51,155 nucleotides of DNA from Haliea sp. (GCA_024642245.1 JAHEBM010000022.1:1-51155); one strand, 5' to 3'. Positions 1-9,537 are shown, numbered from the stretch's first letter. The notes: a model not told the origin generated them from the letters alone. A program made the numbers and translations.

Positions 1-13
1 TGAATTAATGAGT

Positions 14-91
14 CACTTGTTGTGTCTGAATAGTCGTGACAACTATCCCAACAAGTGCCCACACATCTGTCTTCATTTGACTGTTAAATAA
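14..91 (-). other. Leader of an rRNA operon (16S precursor region), genes beyond left edge
   Basis: Read on the minus strand, this stretch carries a boxA-like antitermination element (TTATTTAACAG, 81-91) and then GTGTGGGCACTTGTTGGG (47-64), which closely resembles the conserved gammaproteobacterial 16S leader segment. A perfect 9-bp inverted repeat (14-22 with 49-57) encloses a second one (30-34 with 42-46), as expected for a processing stem. Downstream of tyrS on the same strand is where an rRNA operon sits in Pseudomonas, as I recall it. The 16S gene itself is not in the window. Confidence 0.72.
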
Positions 92-148
92 CACCTGACC
101 GCCAGGGGCAGGATACGATCCGGGGTTTGCCCCGAAGCGCGGACGCGT

Positions 149-176
149 ATTATACCGATCGCCACCGTCATAGCAA
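149..176 (-). promoter_or_regulatory. Probable rRNA operon P1-type promoter
   Basis: On the minus strand TTGCTA (176-171) and a perfect TATAAT (154-149) are separated by 16 bases. The -10 is followed by ACGCGTCCGCG, a GC-rich discriminator typical of stringently controlled stable-RNA promoters. AT-rich sequence upstream (about 180-215) could act as an UP element. A small hairpin CGGGG-TTTG-CCCCG (121-134) lies in the early transcript. No other gene is seen in positions 1-400, which are otherwise non-coding apart from the tyrS 3' flank. Confidence 0.7.
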
Positions 177-238
177 GGATTTAATTCTCTCTCCCTTGCC
201 TTATTTTCCTTCAGTATCTACACCATCTTTTAACCCTA

Positions 239-254
239 ATCACTTGAAAGTGAT
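239..254. repeat. Inverted repeat between rRNA promoter and tyrS
   Basis: ATCACTT-GA-AAGTGAT is a 7-bp perfect inverted repeat with a 2-base centre. It lies about 60 bases upstream of the rRNA -35 element and about 150 bases past the tyrS stop. There is no T-run in either direction, so an intrinsic terminator is unlikely. It could be a protein-binding site; no function can be assigned. Confidence 0.4.
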
Positions 255-400
255 CAAAATTTAGACTGGTGTGCAGCCGTAAATTGCGCTGCGCCAACCG
301 AAGGGACGCGAACTATACGCAGCGCCCCAGGGAAGAGCAAGCACTTTGGAAAGAAAATCAACGAATGTGGAATTGTGCCCGATTTCCACCACCAGCCCGA

Positions 401-1696
401 TCAGGCAATCTCGAACAGGTGGTATTTTTTCTTGCCAAGACGAACCAGGTAAAAACGGCCAAACAGGCTATGGGACAGGTCGAAACAGGCAGCCACACTG
501 CCGTTTTGGTCCCAGCCGATGGCCCGGCTATTGATCGTCACGGCATTGCGCCCCAGGGCGTCCTTTACCTGTTTACCCGAGGCCGCCATATCGGCGTCAA
601 CCAGCAACTGGGTGAGCGTCTCGGGAAAGGCCCCGCGGTTGACGGTCGATGCGGGCAACCCGTCCTGGCGCAATTGCAGGACATCATCCTCTGATAGCGC
701 CTCGATCGCCCCGCTGAACAGGGAGTCGGAAATCCGCTCCGCGGCATCCAGGCCCGCCTGGCCGTGCACAAGCCGGGTAACCTCCCTGGCCAGCACGGCC
801 TGCGCCTCGGGCTTACCCTCCCGCTGCGCGTCGGCCTCCTGCAGCGCATCAATTTCCTCGACGGCAAGAAAAGTGAAGTATTTCAGAAACTTATACACAT
901 CGATATCCGAAGTGCCCAGCCAGAACTGATAGAAAGCATACGGTGAGGTCCGGCGCGCATCCAGCCAGATGGTACCCGACTCGGTTTTGCCAAACTTGGT
1001 GCCGTCCGCCTTGGTGATAAGCGGCATTGTCAGGCCAAATACCTGGTTGGCATGAAGGCGGCGGGTAAGGTCGATACCCCCGGTGATATTGCCCCACTGG
1101 TCCGAGCCGCCCACCTGCACGGTGCAGCCGAAACGTTTGTTCAACTCGGCGAAATCCAGGGACTGTAAAATCATGTAGGTAAATTCGGTGTAGCTGATAC
1201 CACTGCCATCGCGCTCAAGACGCTGCTTGACCGCCTCTTTCTGGATCATGGCATTGATCGAGAAGTGCTTGCCGATATCACGCAGGAAGGTCAGCACATC
1301 CATACTGGCCGTCCAATCCAGGTTGTTCACGACCTCGGCAGAGGCTTCGCCGAGATCAAAATCGATAAAACGGGAGACCTGGACCTTCAGTTTTTCCACC
1401 CACCCTTCCACCACATCACGGGTGTTCAACTGCCGCTCCTGGGCCTTGAAGCTGGGATCCCCGATCAGGCCCGTGGCGCCCCCCACCAGGGCCAGCGGCT
1501 TGTGCCCGGCCAGCTGGAACCGGCGCAGCATCAGCAATGGCACCAGCGACCCGATGTGAAGGCTGTCCGCCGTGGGATCAAAGCCGCAGTAGACTGTACG
1601 CGCCCCGCCATCGAGCCAGCCGGGGAGGTCGGACTCCCCGGCGATCTGGAAGATCAGTCCGCGAGCGCGGAGGTCATCGAGTAGGGCACTGCTCAT
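401..1696 (-). CDS. tyrS: Tyrosine--tRNA ligase
   Basis: Class I aminoacyl-tRNA synthetase that charges tRNA-Tyr in the cytoplasm. The 431-residue protein has the HIGH-type motif HIGS (about residues 47-50), the tyrosine pocket region, and KFGKT (about 234-238), which is the KMSKS equivalent in the E. coli-type enzyme. A C-terminal S4 RNA-binding domain occupies about 365-425. The ATG at 1696 is preceded by AAGGGAGAG at good spacing; a longer frame upstream has no family resemblance. It is divergent from the M23 peptidase gene and runs towards the rRNA leader. Confidence 0.97.
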   Translation of the reverse strand: MSSALLDDLRARGLIFQIAGESDLPGWLDGGARTVYCGFDPTADSLHIGSLVPLLMLRRFQLAGHKPLALVGGATGLIGDPSFKAQERQLNTRDVVEGWVEKLKVQVSRFIDFDLGEASAEVVNNLDWTASMDVLTFLRDIGKHFSINAMIQKEAVKQRLERDGSGISYTEFTYMILQSLDFAELNKRFGCTVQVGGSDQWGNITGGIDLTRRLHANQVFGLTMPLITKADGTKFGKTESGTIWLDARRTSPYAFYQFWLGTSDIDVYKFLKYFTFLAVEEIDALQEADAQREGKPEAQAVLAREVTRLVHGQAGLDAAERISDSLFSGAIEALSEDDVLQLRQDGLPASTVNRGAFPETLTQLLVDADMAASGKQVKDALGRNAVTINSRAIGWDQNGSVAACFDLSHSLFGRFYLVRLGKKKYHLFEIA

Positions 1697-1800
1697 TAAT
1701 GCTCTCCCTTGGGGGCCTGGGGTGCGTGTGGGCGGGGTTTGAGGGGCGCAAACCATACAACAACAATCGCGCTTAAGTCATGTTTTGGCTATGGTATTTC

Positions 1801-1818
1801 GTAAATATTTACTATACT
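1801..1818 (+). promoter_or_regulatory. Palindrome and -10-like element, tyrS / M23 divergent region
   Basis: GTAAATATTTAC (1801-1812) is a perfect 12-bp palindrome in an otherwise GC-rich genome. It directly abuts TATACT (1813-1818), a good -10 sequence for the plus-strand peptidase gene starting at 1853. I see no convincing -35 at standard spacing, so the promoter could depend on an activator, or the palindrome could be an operator. This is inference from sequence only. Confidence 0.35.
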
Positions 1819-1852
1819 TGGGCCCCAACCAATAACAAGGAACATCGGGGCG

Positions 1853-3319
1853 ATGCACGTTGCTGCGAAAAAACCGCGAGGGGCCACACCTTCTCGCAGC
1901 GGGGATCGGCTTTCGCCAGTATTTGCCATGCCGCGCAACGGTGTCCTGGTAGCCATTGGTCTGGCGGCCTGCCTGGCCACCGCACTGACACTCCATTCCC
2001 CCGAAGACAACGCGCGGACCGTGGACGCACAGCCTGTCGAAGAAACACTCATCAGCGACGCCATCCTGGAAGATACCCTGGGCACAAACGACCTGTGGCT
2101 GGTGACAAGGCCACCGGAACCCGAATACAAGCTCACCGTCAACTCCGACGCGCCGACACCCGGAATTCAGGCCACCGGCCCCGCGGAAAACCCGTGGGTT
2201 GAACAAGTCGTAAAGAACGGCGACAACCTGTCGCTGATTTTCCAGCGCGCGGGCTTCAGCAAGCGCGACGTCCACCACGTGGTCAGCGAATCCACCGACG
2301 GCAAAACCCTCGCCCGCATTTATCCCGGCCAGGTGATCGCGTTCAGGTCCGCCGAGGACGGAAAACTGGCTGCAGTCAAGGTAGTCAAATCGCCACTGGA
2401 AACCATCATCTACAGCAAGGGCGAGAAAGGGTTCAACAGCGAAATCGTCACGCGCACGCCTGAGGTCAGGGAGGCCTGGGCGACCGCGGAGATCACCTCT
2501 TCACTATTCCTGGCGGGCAAGCAGGCGGGCCTTTCCCAAACCACGATTATGGACCTTGCGATTATTTTTGGCGGTGTCATCGACTTTGTACAGGACCCCC
2601 GCCAGGGCGACACCATCCAGGTGGTCTACGAAGAGCTGTACCTCGATGACAAAAAATATGGCGACGGGGCCATTATCGCCGCCTCGTTCACCAACCAGGG
2701 CAAGACCTTTAATGCCTTCCGCTACGTCGATGCCAGCGGTGACGCCAATTATTACAACCAGGATGGCGTCAGCATGCGCAAGGCTTTCCTCCTTGCACCC
2801 GTGGATTTCACCCGCATCAGCTCAAACTTCAACCTGAAACGCCTGCACCCGATATACAAGACCACGCGCCCCCACCGCGGCACGGACTACGCTGCGCCCA
2901 CGGGTACCCCGGTCTACGCCGCGGGCGACGGCAAAGTCGTCAAGGCCGGCTATACGAGCGCCAATGGCAACTATGTTTTTATCCAGCATGGCGACAGGTA
3001 CGTTACCCATTACCTGCACCTGAACAAGCGCAATGTGAAACCCGGTCAGCGGGTAGCCCAGAGCCAGGTTATTGGCACCGTCGGCTCCACCGGAGCCGCC
3101 ACCGGCCCTCACCTGCACTACGAGTTCCTCGTCGATGGTGTCCACCGGGATCCCCGCAGCATTCACAAGCTGTTACCCAAGGCCAGCACCCTCTCGGCGA
3201 GCGAGCTGACCGCCTTCAGGCAAAGCATCCACGAAAGCTCACTGCAACTCGCCTCGTTGCGCTCTGACAACCACCTGGCGATGAATAACCCACCCAACTC
3301 CGACACTGCCACCAACTAG
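1853..3319 (+). CDS. M23 family murein DD-endopeptidase, MepM-like
   Basis: Periplasmic, membrane-anchored zinc peptidase expected to cut peptidoglycan cross-links during cell growth. The 488-residue protein has a cytoplasmic N-terminus and one TM segment at about 30-47. A LysM/OapA-like region follows (about 113-175), then a C-terminal LytM/M23 domain (about 315-440) with the metal ligands HRGTD (341-345) and HLH (420-422). All catalytic residues are present. It lies 7 bases upstream of anmK, so the two are probably co-transcribed, which links wall cutting with recycling of wall sugars. The start is chosen for its length and an AAGGAA sequence upstream, although spacing is wide. Confidence 0.93.
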   Translation: MHVAAKKPRGATPSRSGDRLSPVFAMPRNGVLVAIGLAACLATALTLHSPEDNARTVDAQPVEETLISDAILEDTLGTNDLWLVTRPPEPEYKLTVNSDAPTPGIQATGPAENPWVEQVVKNGDNLSLIFQRAGFSKRDVHHVVSESTDGKTLARIYPGQVIAFRSAEDGKLAAVKVVKSPLETIIYSKGEKGFNSEIVTRTPEVREAWATAEITSSLFLAGKQAGLSQTTIMDLAIIFGGVIDFVQDPRQGDTIQVVYEELYLDDKKYGDGAIIAASFTNQGKTFNAFRYVDASGDANYYNQDGVSMRKAFLLAPVDFTRISSNFNLKRLHPIYKTTRPHRGTDYAAPTGTPVYAAGDGKVVKAGYTSANGNYVFIQHGDRYVTHYLHLNKRNVKPGQRVAQSQVIGTVGSTGAATGPHLHYEFLVDGVHRDPRSIHKLLPKASTLSASELTAFRQSIHESSLQLASLRSDNHLAMNNPPNSDTATN

Positions 3320-3326
3320 CCGGACC

Positions 3327-4445
3327 ATGGAAGAAGCCCTGTACGTCGGCTTGATGTCGGGCACCAGCGTTGACGCCATCGACAGTGCCCTGGTTTGCTG
3401 CCACGGTGAGCACGTTGAATTACTGGCCACCCGCGAGCACGAGATACCCTCCCGCGTCAGGCAGCAAATCGCCGACCTCAGCCACCCCGGCGCAGACGAA
3501 ATAGAACGCCTGGGTCCTCTGGATCGCGAATTGGGCCGGCTGTTCGCCGCGGCCACACTCGCACTGATTGACCAGGCGGCGAAGCGCCCTGAACAGGTTC
3601 GCGCTATAGGCAGCCATGGGCAGACCATCCGCCACAGGCCGCCGTCAGGTGGATCGGGCCCACGCAGTTTTACCCTGCAGCTGGGCGATCCCAACACCAT
3701 TGCCGAGGCGACGGGAATTACCACCGTCGCCGACTTCCGCCGCAGGGATATCGCTGCCGGAGGCGAGGGTGCACCACTGGCACCGGCATTCCACGCAGCC
3801 GCCTTTGCCCGGCAAGGTGTCAACCGGGCGATAGTGAATATAGGGGGCATAGCCAATGCCAGCCTGCTGGAAGGCACCGAACTGCGTATGGGTTTTGACA
3901 CGGGCCCGGGCAATACCCTGCTGGATCACTGGATTTTGCGCCACCGCGGCCTGGGTTTCGACCGCGACGGCCAGTGGTCAAGCACAGGCACCGTGGTGGC
4001 GCCGCTCCTGGCGCAGCTGATGCAGCACCCCTATTTCGCCATGTCAGGACCACGCAGCTCAGGCAAGGAGGCTTTCAATCTCGGCTGGCTGGATGAGTGC
4101 CTGCGGCTGCACCAGGACCTGGAGCCGGGGGATGTGCAGGCCACCCTGGCGGAGCTGACGGCGGCCACCATCGCACTGGCAATCAGCAGCGCCGGCATCG
4201 ATGTCACGGAAGTCTATGTCTGTGGGGGCGGTGCCCATAACGGCGACCTGATGCGTCGCCTGCAGCGGCACCTGGTACCCGCACAACTGGCCTCAACAAG
4301 CGCTATCGGCATGGACCCTGACTGGGTCGAGGCTGTCACCTTTGCGTGGCTGGCCCACCGGTCCCTCGCGGGGCTGGCTGGAAATGCACCGGCGGTCACC
4401 GGGGCCATTGGACTGCGGGTCCTGGGCGGGATTTATCCCGGCTAG
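3327..4445 (+). CDS. anmK: Anhydro-N-acetylmuramic acid kinase
   Basis: Phosphorylates and hydrolyses 1,6-anhydro-MurNAc to MurNAc-6-phosphate during peptidoglycan recycling in the cytoplasm. The 372-residue length fits the family. GLMSGTSVDAID near the N-terminus is the phosphate-binding signature, and FDTGPGN, VNIGGIAN and VCGGGAHN are further family blocks. It follows the M23 peptidase gene by 7 bases and is convergent with erpA. Other recycling genes (amgK, murU) lie at the far end of the window. Confidence 0.97.
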   Translation: MEEALYVGLMSGTSVDAIDSALVCCHGEHVELLATREHEIPSRVRQQIADLSHPGADEIERLGPLDRELGRLFAAATLALIDQAAKRPEQVRAIGSHGQTIRHRPPSGGSGPRSFTLQLGDPNTIAEATGITTVADFRRRDIAAGGEGAPLAPAFHAAAFARQGVNRAIVNIGGIANASLLEGTELRMGFDTGPGNTLLDHWILRHRGLGFDRDGQWSSTGTVVAPLLAQLMQHPYFAMSGPRSSGKEAFNLGWLDECLRLHQDLEPGDVQATLAELTAATIALAISSAGIDVTEVYVCGGGAHNGDLMRRLQRHLVPAQLASTSAIGMDPDWVEAVTFAWLAHRSLAGLAGNAPAVTGAIGLRVLGGIYPG

Positions 4446-4466
4446 CAAACGGGGTTGCCCCTTTGC
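4445..4466. terminator. Hairpin between convergent anmK and erpA
   Basis: GCAAA-c-GGGG / CCCC-TTTGC with a 3-base loop forms a 9-bp stem with one bulge between two converging genes. There is no T-tract of more than three bases on either strand, so this is only a possible, perhaps bidirectional, transcription end. Confidence 0.35.
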
Positions 4467-4496
4467 TACCGCCGCAACGGGGATTCGTTATCCGCT

Positions 4497-4850
4497 CTAG
4501 ACAGAAAAGGAAGAACCGCAACCACAGGTCGTGGTGGCGTTGGGGTTGTTGACCACAAAGCGGGACCCTTCCAGTCCTTCCGTGTAATCCACTTCGGAAC
4601 CCGCCAGGTACTGAAAGCTCATGGGATCGACAAGCACCGTCACCCCGTCCTTCTCGATTGCCGCGTCATCCTCGGCAGCCTGCTCCTCGAAACTGAAACC
4701 GTACTGGAACCCGGAGCAGCCCCCGCCGGTAATGTACACCCGTAGTTTGAGCTCTGAGTTTTCCTCCTCGGCCACCAGCTCCCGCACCTTCCGGACCGCG
4801 CGTGCGGACAGGTTAATACTCGCTGGATTGAAGGATTCTGCTACGGACAT
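4497..4850 (-). CDS. erpA: Iron-sulfur cluster insertion protein ErpA
   Basis: A-type carrier that delivers Fe-S clusters to target enzymes. The 117-residue protein shows the HesB/IscA fold sequence with all three cluster-ligating cysteines: [10 protein letters not shown] mid-protein and CGCGSSF at the C-terminus. The ATG at 4850 has AGGG eight bases upstream; a 15-residue in-frame extension exists but is not typical of the family. Neighbours match the Pseudomonas erpA-anmK arrangement. Confidence 0.95.
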   Translation of the reverse strand: MSVAESFNPASINLSARAVRKVRELVAEEENSELKLRVYITGGGCSGFQYGFSFEEQAAEDDAAIEKDGVTVLVDPMSFQYLAGSEVDYTEGLEGSRFVVNNPNATTTCGCGSSFSV

Positions 4851-4921
4851 CGGTTTTCCCTGGAGTGTCGCACCAGCCTGCTGGCGCACCGTCACCAGGC
4901 ATTATGTTAATTCCCAGTATT

Positions 4922-5380
4922 TTAGTCAAGTTTAGCCGAGACGACAGCAAGCCCGGCAGTATGCTCCGAACCCGCGCCGCCGGGCGCGCCCTTTTTCGCT
5001 TTCACCGCATCCGGTTCCGCCATATGCGCCAGGCTGCCATTGACCTCGGCCCCGGCGGCCATTTCTACCAGGGTATAAAACACATTGCCCTGTACGCGCG
5101 CCTTCGAGGCCAGCTCAAGGTGCCGGGTGGAGTAGACGTTTCCCTGCACAGCACCATTGATGACAACCGAAGGGGCCCTGATTTCGCCCTCGACACGACC
5201 CTTGTCGACCACCCTCACAAGGGCATCTTTCCCCTCCTGGGCAACAATATTGCCCTGCACGAGCCCCTCGATATCGAGGACACCGCTAAAGCGGATATCC
5301 CCCACAATGACCGTGTCACTGGACACCAGGGTCGTCTTGCCGGATACATGTGTGGCAGATCTTTTTTTAGTTCCCAACAT
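4922..5380 (-). CDS. Bactofilin (polymer-forming cytoskeletal protein)
   Basis: The 152-residue protein contains the bactofilin beta-helix core at about 15-115, made of repeating hydrophobic triplets such as VIVGDIRFSGVLDIEG and VQGNVYST, flanked by short unstructured tails. Bactofilins polymerise without nucleotide and scaffold wall-modifying enzymes or set cell shape. The start at 5380 has GGAGAGG in front and overlaps the 3' end of the upstream membrane-protein gene by 14 bases, so the two are translationally coupled. Confidence 0.92.
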   Translation of the reverse strand: MLGTKKRSATHVSGKTTLVSSDTVIVGDIRFSGVLDIEGLVQGNIVAQEGKDALVRVVDKGRVEGEIRAPSVVINGAVQGNVYSTRHLELASKARVQGNVFYTLVEMAAGAEVNGSLAHMAEPDAVKAKKGAPGGAGSEHTAGLAVVSAKLD

Positions 5381-6098
5381 GGGTAAACCTCTCCTTTAAC
5401 CGCCAGGGGTACTCCTGACTGACATCAAATGCATTGGGCTTCACGGTGCGGGCCCGTATCCTGACTGTGCCGGGCTCGAAGCCCCCGGGCAGGATCAACG
5501 ACCCCTGAATGCTCTGAAAATAGCGAAACTGCAGGCCGGGGTCGAAATCCTCACTGATATCGCCCAATGCATACTCCACCGGCTTCCCATCCGCCATGCC
5601 GCTCACGATTGCTGTCAGCGTGCCCTTGAGCTGATCGTGCTTGCGCGCTTCCTGTTGCAAGACCATGCGGTAGGCATACTGTCGCGGCTGGTCGCCCGCC
5701 GTAAGCTCGAAACTGCGCAGGCTCAGTCCCGGCGCGATCTCGCCCGGGGACATAAGACTGCGGTAAAAGGCCAGCCCCTCCTGCAACCCTGCCAGCTCCT
5801 CATTCTGGCCCGCCATTTCCTTGCGGACCAATTCCAGCGCCTGGCGGTCTACCTCGTGCCGGGTGCGCTGAATTGCCAACTCGTCGTCCCGCGAGCGCAG
5901 CGCATTCTGCACGGAAATCAATTCCTGTTGCATCGCCTTATAGGATTTGGGTTTTGCACCCATACCGCTATAGGCCGCGTGCTGCCCCAGGTAGAAACCA
6001 GCCTCGAGAAACAGTGCCAGCACCAGGGTGATGACCAGGATCACGATGGGCCGCCTGTCCTTCAGCCATCTGCTAACGTGGTCCAGAGTAATCACCAT
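5367..6098 (-). CDS. Membrane-anchored coiled-coil protein, DUF6776 type
   Basis: Unknown function. The 243-residue protein has a short basic cytoplasmic tail, one TM helix at about 18-38, a charged coiled coil at about 50-110 and a periplasmic beta-rich domain up to the C-terminus. I assign it to the DUF6776 family from memory of the gene found between argC and the bactofilin in Pseudomonas. The 14-base overlap with the bactofilin gene suggests partnership: it could tether the bactofilin polymer to the inner membrane and report on the wall. That role is inference. Confidence 0.8.
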   Translation of the reverse strand: MVITLDHVSRWLKDRRPIVILVITLVLALFLEAGFYLGQHAAYSGMGAKPKSYKAMQQELISVQNALRSRDDELAIQRTRHEVDRQALELVRKEMAGQNEELAGLQEGLAFYRSLMSPGEIAPGLSLRSFELTAGDQPRQYAYRMVLQQEARKHDQLKGTLTAIVSGMADGKPVEYALGDISEDFDPGLQFRYFQSIQGSLILPGGFEPGTVRIRARTVKPNAFDVSQEYPWRLKERFTHVGN

Positions 6099-6105
6099 TC
6101 GCGCC

Positions 6106-7137
6106 TCAAGGCAACAGGCCGACCTGCTGCAGCCCCATTGTTTCCGGGAGTCCCAGCATGATGTTCATATTCTGTACAGCCTGGCCGGAGGCACCCTTGA
6201 CGAGGTTGTCGATAGTGGACATCACCACCACTGTGCCCCGACCCTGGGGTACTGCCACCGAGATCTGGCAGCGGTTCGCGCCCCGGACCGTGCGGGTCTG
6301 CGGATAGACACCGGCAGGCAGCACATCCACGAATGGCTCGCTGGCGTAGCGGCTTTCAAACAGTGCCTGCAATTCCCCGGGATCACCCTGCAAGTTGGCG
6401 AACAAGGTGGCGTGGATGCCCCGGATCATGGGCAGCAGGTGCGGCACAAACGTCACGCTCACCTGCTGTCCCGCCACATCGGCCAGACCCTGCTCGATTT
6501 CCGGCAGGTGGCGATGGCCGGTCACCCCGTAGGCCTTGAAGCTATCCGAAGCCTCGCTGACCAGGTTGTCGATCTTGGCCTGGCGACCGGCGCCGCTGAC
6601 ACCCGAGGCGGCGCTCGCTATCAGCTGCTGCGGATCAACCAGCTGCCGCTCCAGCAGGGGAATCAGCCCCAGCTGGACGGCCGTGGGATAGCAGCCAGGG
6701 CAGGCAACGAGCCGGGCACCGGCTATCGCCTCCCGGTTGACTTCGGGCAAGCCGTAGACCGCATCGGCCAGGCACTCGGGGCTGGCATGGGGTTCGCCGT
6801 ACCAGCGCGACCACAGCGCGGCATCCCGCAGGCGATAATCCGCCGACAGGTCGATCACCCTGGTACCCGCGGCCAGGAGCTCGGGCACCATGTTCATGGC
6901 GACATTGTGCGGAGTGGCGAAGAACACGACATCGCAGGATGCCAGTTCCCCCACCTCGGGCTCGGAAAAAGCCAGGTCGTAATGCCCGCGCAGGTTGGGA
7001 AAAAGCTCATCTACCCTGCGGCCACTCTCTGCCCGGGAGGTGATAGCCGCGACCTCGGCCCGCTCGTGCGAGGCCAACAGGCGCAGCAACTCGACACCGG
7101 TATAGCCGGTGCCTCCGACGATTCCTATTTTAACCAT
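6106..7137 (-). CDS. argC: N-acetyl-gamma-glutamyl-phosphate reductase
   Basis: NADPH-dependent reduction of N-acetyl-glutamyl-phosphate in arginine synthesis. The 343-residue protein has the nucleotide-binding GGTGYTG near the N-terminus (about 8-14) and the active-site block ACPGCYPTA with catalytic Cys about 149. The ATG at 7137 gives the canonical MVKIGIVGG start; a 51-residue in-frame extension is rejected because it has no family counterpart. It is followed on the same strand by the DUF6776 gene 7 bases later. Confidence 0.96.
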   Translation of the reverse strand: MVKIGIVGGTGYTGVELLRLLASHERAEVAAITSRAESGRRVDELFPNLRGHYDLAFSEPEVGELASCDVVFFATPHNVAMNMVPELLAAGTRVIDLSADYRLRDAALWSRWYGEPHASPECLADAVYGLPEVNREAIAGARLVACPGCYPTAVQLGLIPLLERQLVDPQQLIASAASGVSGAGRQAKIDNLVSEASDSFKAYGVTGHRHLPEIEQGLADVAGQQVSVTFVPHLLPMIRGIHATLFANLQGDPGELQALFESRYASEPFVDVLPAGVYPQTRTVRGANRCQISVAVPQGRGTVVVMSTIDNLVKGASGQAVQNMNIMLGLPETMGLQQVGLLP

Positions 7138-7246
7138 GTCAATTTCCAGATATTTGCGGTCAAACCCGGCCTGCCCAGGCGTTTCAGGGCGCCGGCACGG
7201 CCGGGAATCAGTATAAAAGTAATAACCGTCGAGATAACTGGTAATA

Positions 7247-9001
7247 TTGTTTTTTTTGCAAATAGTGTGGCCCGTGCGGGAACTCCTCAAAAACTATCGA
7301 CGCTACCTCACCAAATACGATGCGGCCCTGTCCTACTCCGTACTGGGCGTGGTCGGGGGCGTCGCCTCGGGCCTGGTGGTGCTACTGTTCGAGCTGGCAA
7401 TCAAGGAAATGGCCGGGCTCTTCGGTGTCGGCCACGGCGGCGAGGGCTTTGAAAACCTGCCCCAATGGATGGCTTTCGCCCTCCCCGCAGGTGGGGCCAC
7501 CCTCCTGGGCGTCCTCTACATGCTGCTCAAGCCGGAGGACCGGGAAACCGGCATCGTCCACGTCATAAGCCGCATGCACTCCCACTATGGCGCGCTGCCC
7601 CTGCGCAACGCCCTGCTGCAGTTTTTCGCCGGCGCCTTTGCCCTGGGCACCGGGCAATCCGGGGGTCGGGAGGGTCCCGGGGTACATCTGGGGGCAGCCA
7701 TAAACAGCCTGCTGGGGCAGCGCCTGGGATTACCGAACAACAGTCTGCGCACCCTGATCGCCTGCGGCACCGCCGGCGGCATAGCGGCCGCCTTCCACAC
7801 GCCACTGGCCGGCGTGATTTTCGCCATGGAAGTGATCGTGGCGGAGTACACGGTGGCGGGCTTCATACCTGTCATGCTCGCGGCGGTATCCGCCTCAGCA
7901 GTCAGCCGCAGCCTGTCCGGCGGCGAGGCCCTGCTGGGTATCCCGATGGTGGAACTGCGGTCCCTGTGGGAAATACCCTACATCCTGCTGCTGGGCCTGG
8001 TTTGTGGTGTGGCTATCGCCCTGTTTATCCGGGTGCTGCGCCTGACAGCCCAGTTTTCACACTGGCCCGTGGCCATTCGCTTCGCCCTGGCGGGTAGTTT
8101 CACCGGGACTATTGCCCTGGCCGTGCCCCAGACACTGGGCCTGGGCTACGACTCACTCGGCCTCATCCTGGAAAACAGGCTGCTGGTCGATACCCTCCTG
8201 CTGCTCGCCGCCTGCAAGATACTCACCACTGCCGTGAGCTGCGGCGCGGGGCTACCGGTTGGCCTTATCGGCCCAAGCCTGCTGGTCGGCGCCTGTATCG
8301 GCGGCGCGCTGGGTGGTATCGCGAACATAACGCAGCCCGATCTCGCCTCCGACCTTCCCCTGTACATTACTATTGGCATGGCCGCATCCATGGGCGCCAT
8401 GCTCAATGCACCCCTGGCAGCGGTCCTCGCCGTCATCGAGCTGACCCAGAGCATCAGCATTGCCATGCCCGCCATGCTGGCCATCGTCGCCGCCAGCCTG
8501 ACCAATACGGGCATCTTCCACCAGCGCTCGGCCTACCAGACGGTGTTGCGCCAAATGAAACGGGTGGTGCCGGATGATCCGCTCGCCCAGTTACTGCACC
8601 GTACCGATGTCACCGCCACGATGGACGTACGGGTGGTGAGAGTACCGATACTGATAGACCAGGAGGACATGGAACCCCTGCTTGAGTTCACCCCCGCCTG
8701 GTGCCTGGTGCAACGGGACGGCCAGGACCTCTACCTCGTGCAGGGCAACGAGCTGCTGGACTGGTTGCGCGCAACACTCGGTGAAAACGAAACCGCTGAC
8801 CTGGCCGAAGCGACGATCCGGCGCTGGACTATCGCACCCGTGCCACTGCAGGCAAGCCTGCGTCAGGCCATGGACACCATCCGGGCAAGCACCGCCGAGG
8901 CCGTGTGCGTATATGAACGCAGTCGCGCCACGGGCAAGCGCATCCTGCACGGTGTCGTGACCCGTGAAAGCATCGAGAAATTCACCCTCGACCGACTCTG
9001 A
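7247..9001 (+). CDS. ClC family chloride channel / transporter with C-terminal CBS-like region
   Basis: Inner-membrane anion channel or proton-coupled antiporter. About 430 residues of ClC core with many hydrophobic helices are followed by a cytoplasmic region of about 150 residues resembling divergent CBS domains. The gating-glutamate block [12 protein letters not shown] is intact and [10 protein letters not shown] matches the third filter segment. The usual first filter motif GSGIP appears instead as ETGIVHV. The frame has no ATG start: TTG at 7247 is the longest, but GTG at 7265 or 7274 is more likely because TAATAT (7242-7247) looks like a -10 element. It precedes hemJ by 18 bases. Confidence 0.88.
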   Translation: MFFLQIVWPVRELLKNYRRYLTKYDAALSYSVLGVVGGVASGLVVLLFELAIKEMAGLFGVGHGGEGFENLPQWMAFALPAGGATLLGVLYMLLKPEDRETGIVHVISRMHSHYGALPLRNALLQFFAGAFALGTGQSGGREGPGVHLGAAINSLLGQRLGLPNNSLRTLIACGTAGGIAAAFHTPLAGVIFAMEVIVAEYTVAGFIPVMLAAVSASAVSRSLSGGEALLGIPMVELRSLWEIPYILLLGLVCGVAIALFIRVLRLTAQFSHWPVAIRFALAGSFTGTIALAVPQTLGLGYDSLGLILENRLLVDTLLLLAACKILTTAVSCGAGLPVGLIGPSLLVGACIGGALGGIANITQPDLASDLPLYITIGMAASMGAMLNAPLAAVLAVIELTQSISIAMPAMLAIVAASLTNTGIFHQRSAYQTVLRQMKRVVPDDPLAQLLHRTDVTATMDVRVVRVPILIDQEDMEPLLEFTPAWCLVQRDGQDLYLVQGNELLDWLRATLGENETADLAEATIRRWTIAPVPLQASLRQAMDTIRASTAEAVCVYERSRATGKRILHGVVTRESIEKFTLDRL

Positions 9002-9019
9002 GAAACAAGAGGAACCAAC

Positions 9020-9442
9020 ATGCTGTGGCTCAAGGCCTTCCACATTATCTTTGTCGTGTGCTGGTTTGCCGGGCTGTTTTACCTGCCCCGTATTTTCGTT
9101 TACTACGCCGCCAGCGGCCATGCCGAGACCCGGCAGCAACTGGCAGTCATGGCACGCAAGCTATACCGCTTTGTCACACCCTTTATGTTTATCGCTATCG
9201 CACTTGGGGTGGCCATGATTTTGCAGAATCCGGATTATTACCTGCACGCCCGGTGGATGTGGCTGAAACTGGCGGGGGTGACCTTCCTGGTGGTCTACCA
9301 CGCACAGTGCGGCCGTTACGTGAGTGCCATCAATGACAATACCGACCACCATGGCCATGTGTTCTACCGTTTTTTCAACGAGGTGCCGGTGTTTTTCCTG
9401 TTCGGCATCGTATTACTGGCAGTGCTGAAACCCTTTAACTGA
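9020..9442 (+). CDS. hemJ: Protoporphyrinogen IX oxidase HemJ
   Basis: Inner-membrane enzyme oxidising protoporphyrinogen IX to protoporphyrin IX in heme synthesis. The 140-residue size and four TM helices fit HemJ. The N-terminal helix carries the conserved His (KAFHIIFVVCWFAGLFYLPR) and the third has WMWLKL. GAGGAACCAAC precedes the ATG. It is next to argC/ClC here, and hemL and hemB lie 4-6 kb downstream on the same strand. Confidence 0.93.
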   Translation: MLWLKAFHIIFVVCWFAGLFYLPRIFVYYAASGHAETRQQLAVMARKLYRFVTPFMFIAIALGVAMILQNPDYYLHARWMWLKLAGVTFLVVYHAQCGRYVSAINDNTDHHGHVFYRFFNEVPVFFLFGIVLLAVLKPFN

Positions 9443-9537
9443 AACGGCACCGGGTAATTTGACAGGGGCCTTATCCGCGCGCCCCGGCATGCCCCCGCCC
9501 GGGAGAGGACCGCGACTTCCCCGCGCGGCCCGCGGCC

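Noticed and set aside
7250..7257. T8 run as a terminator
   Set aside because: The preceding sequence has no stable stem, and the run lies at the start of the ClC frame between divergent genes.
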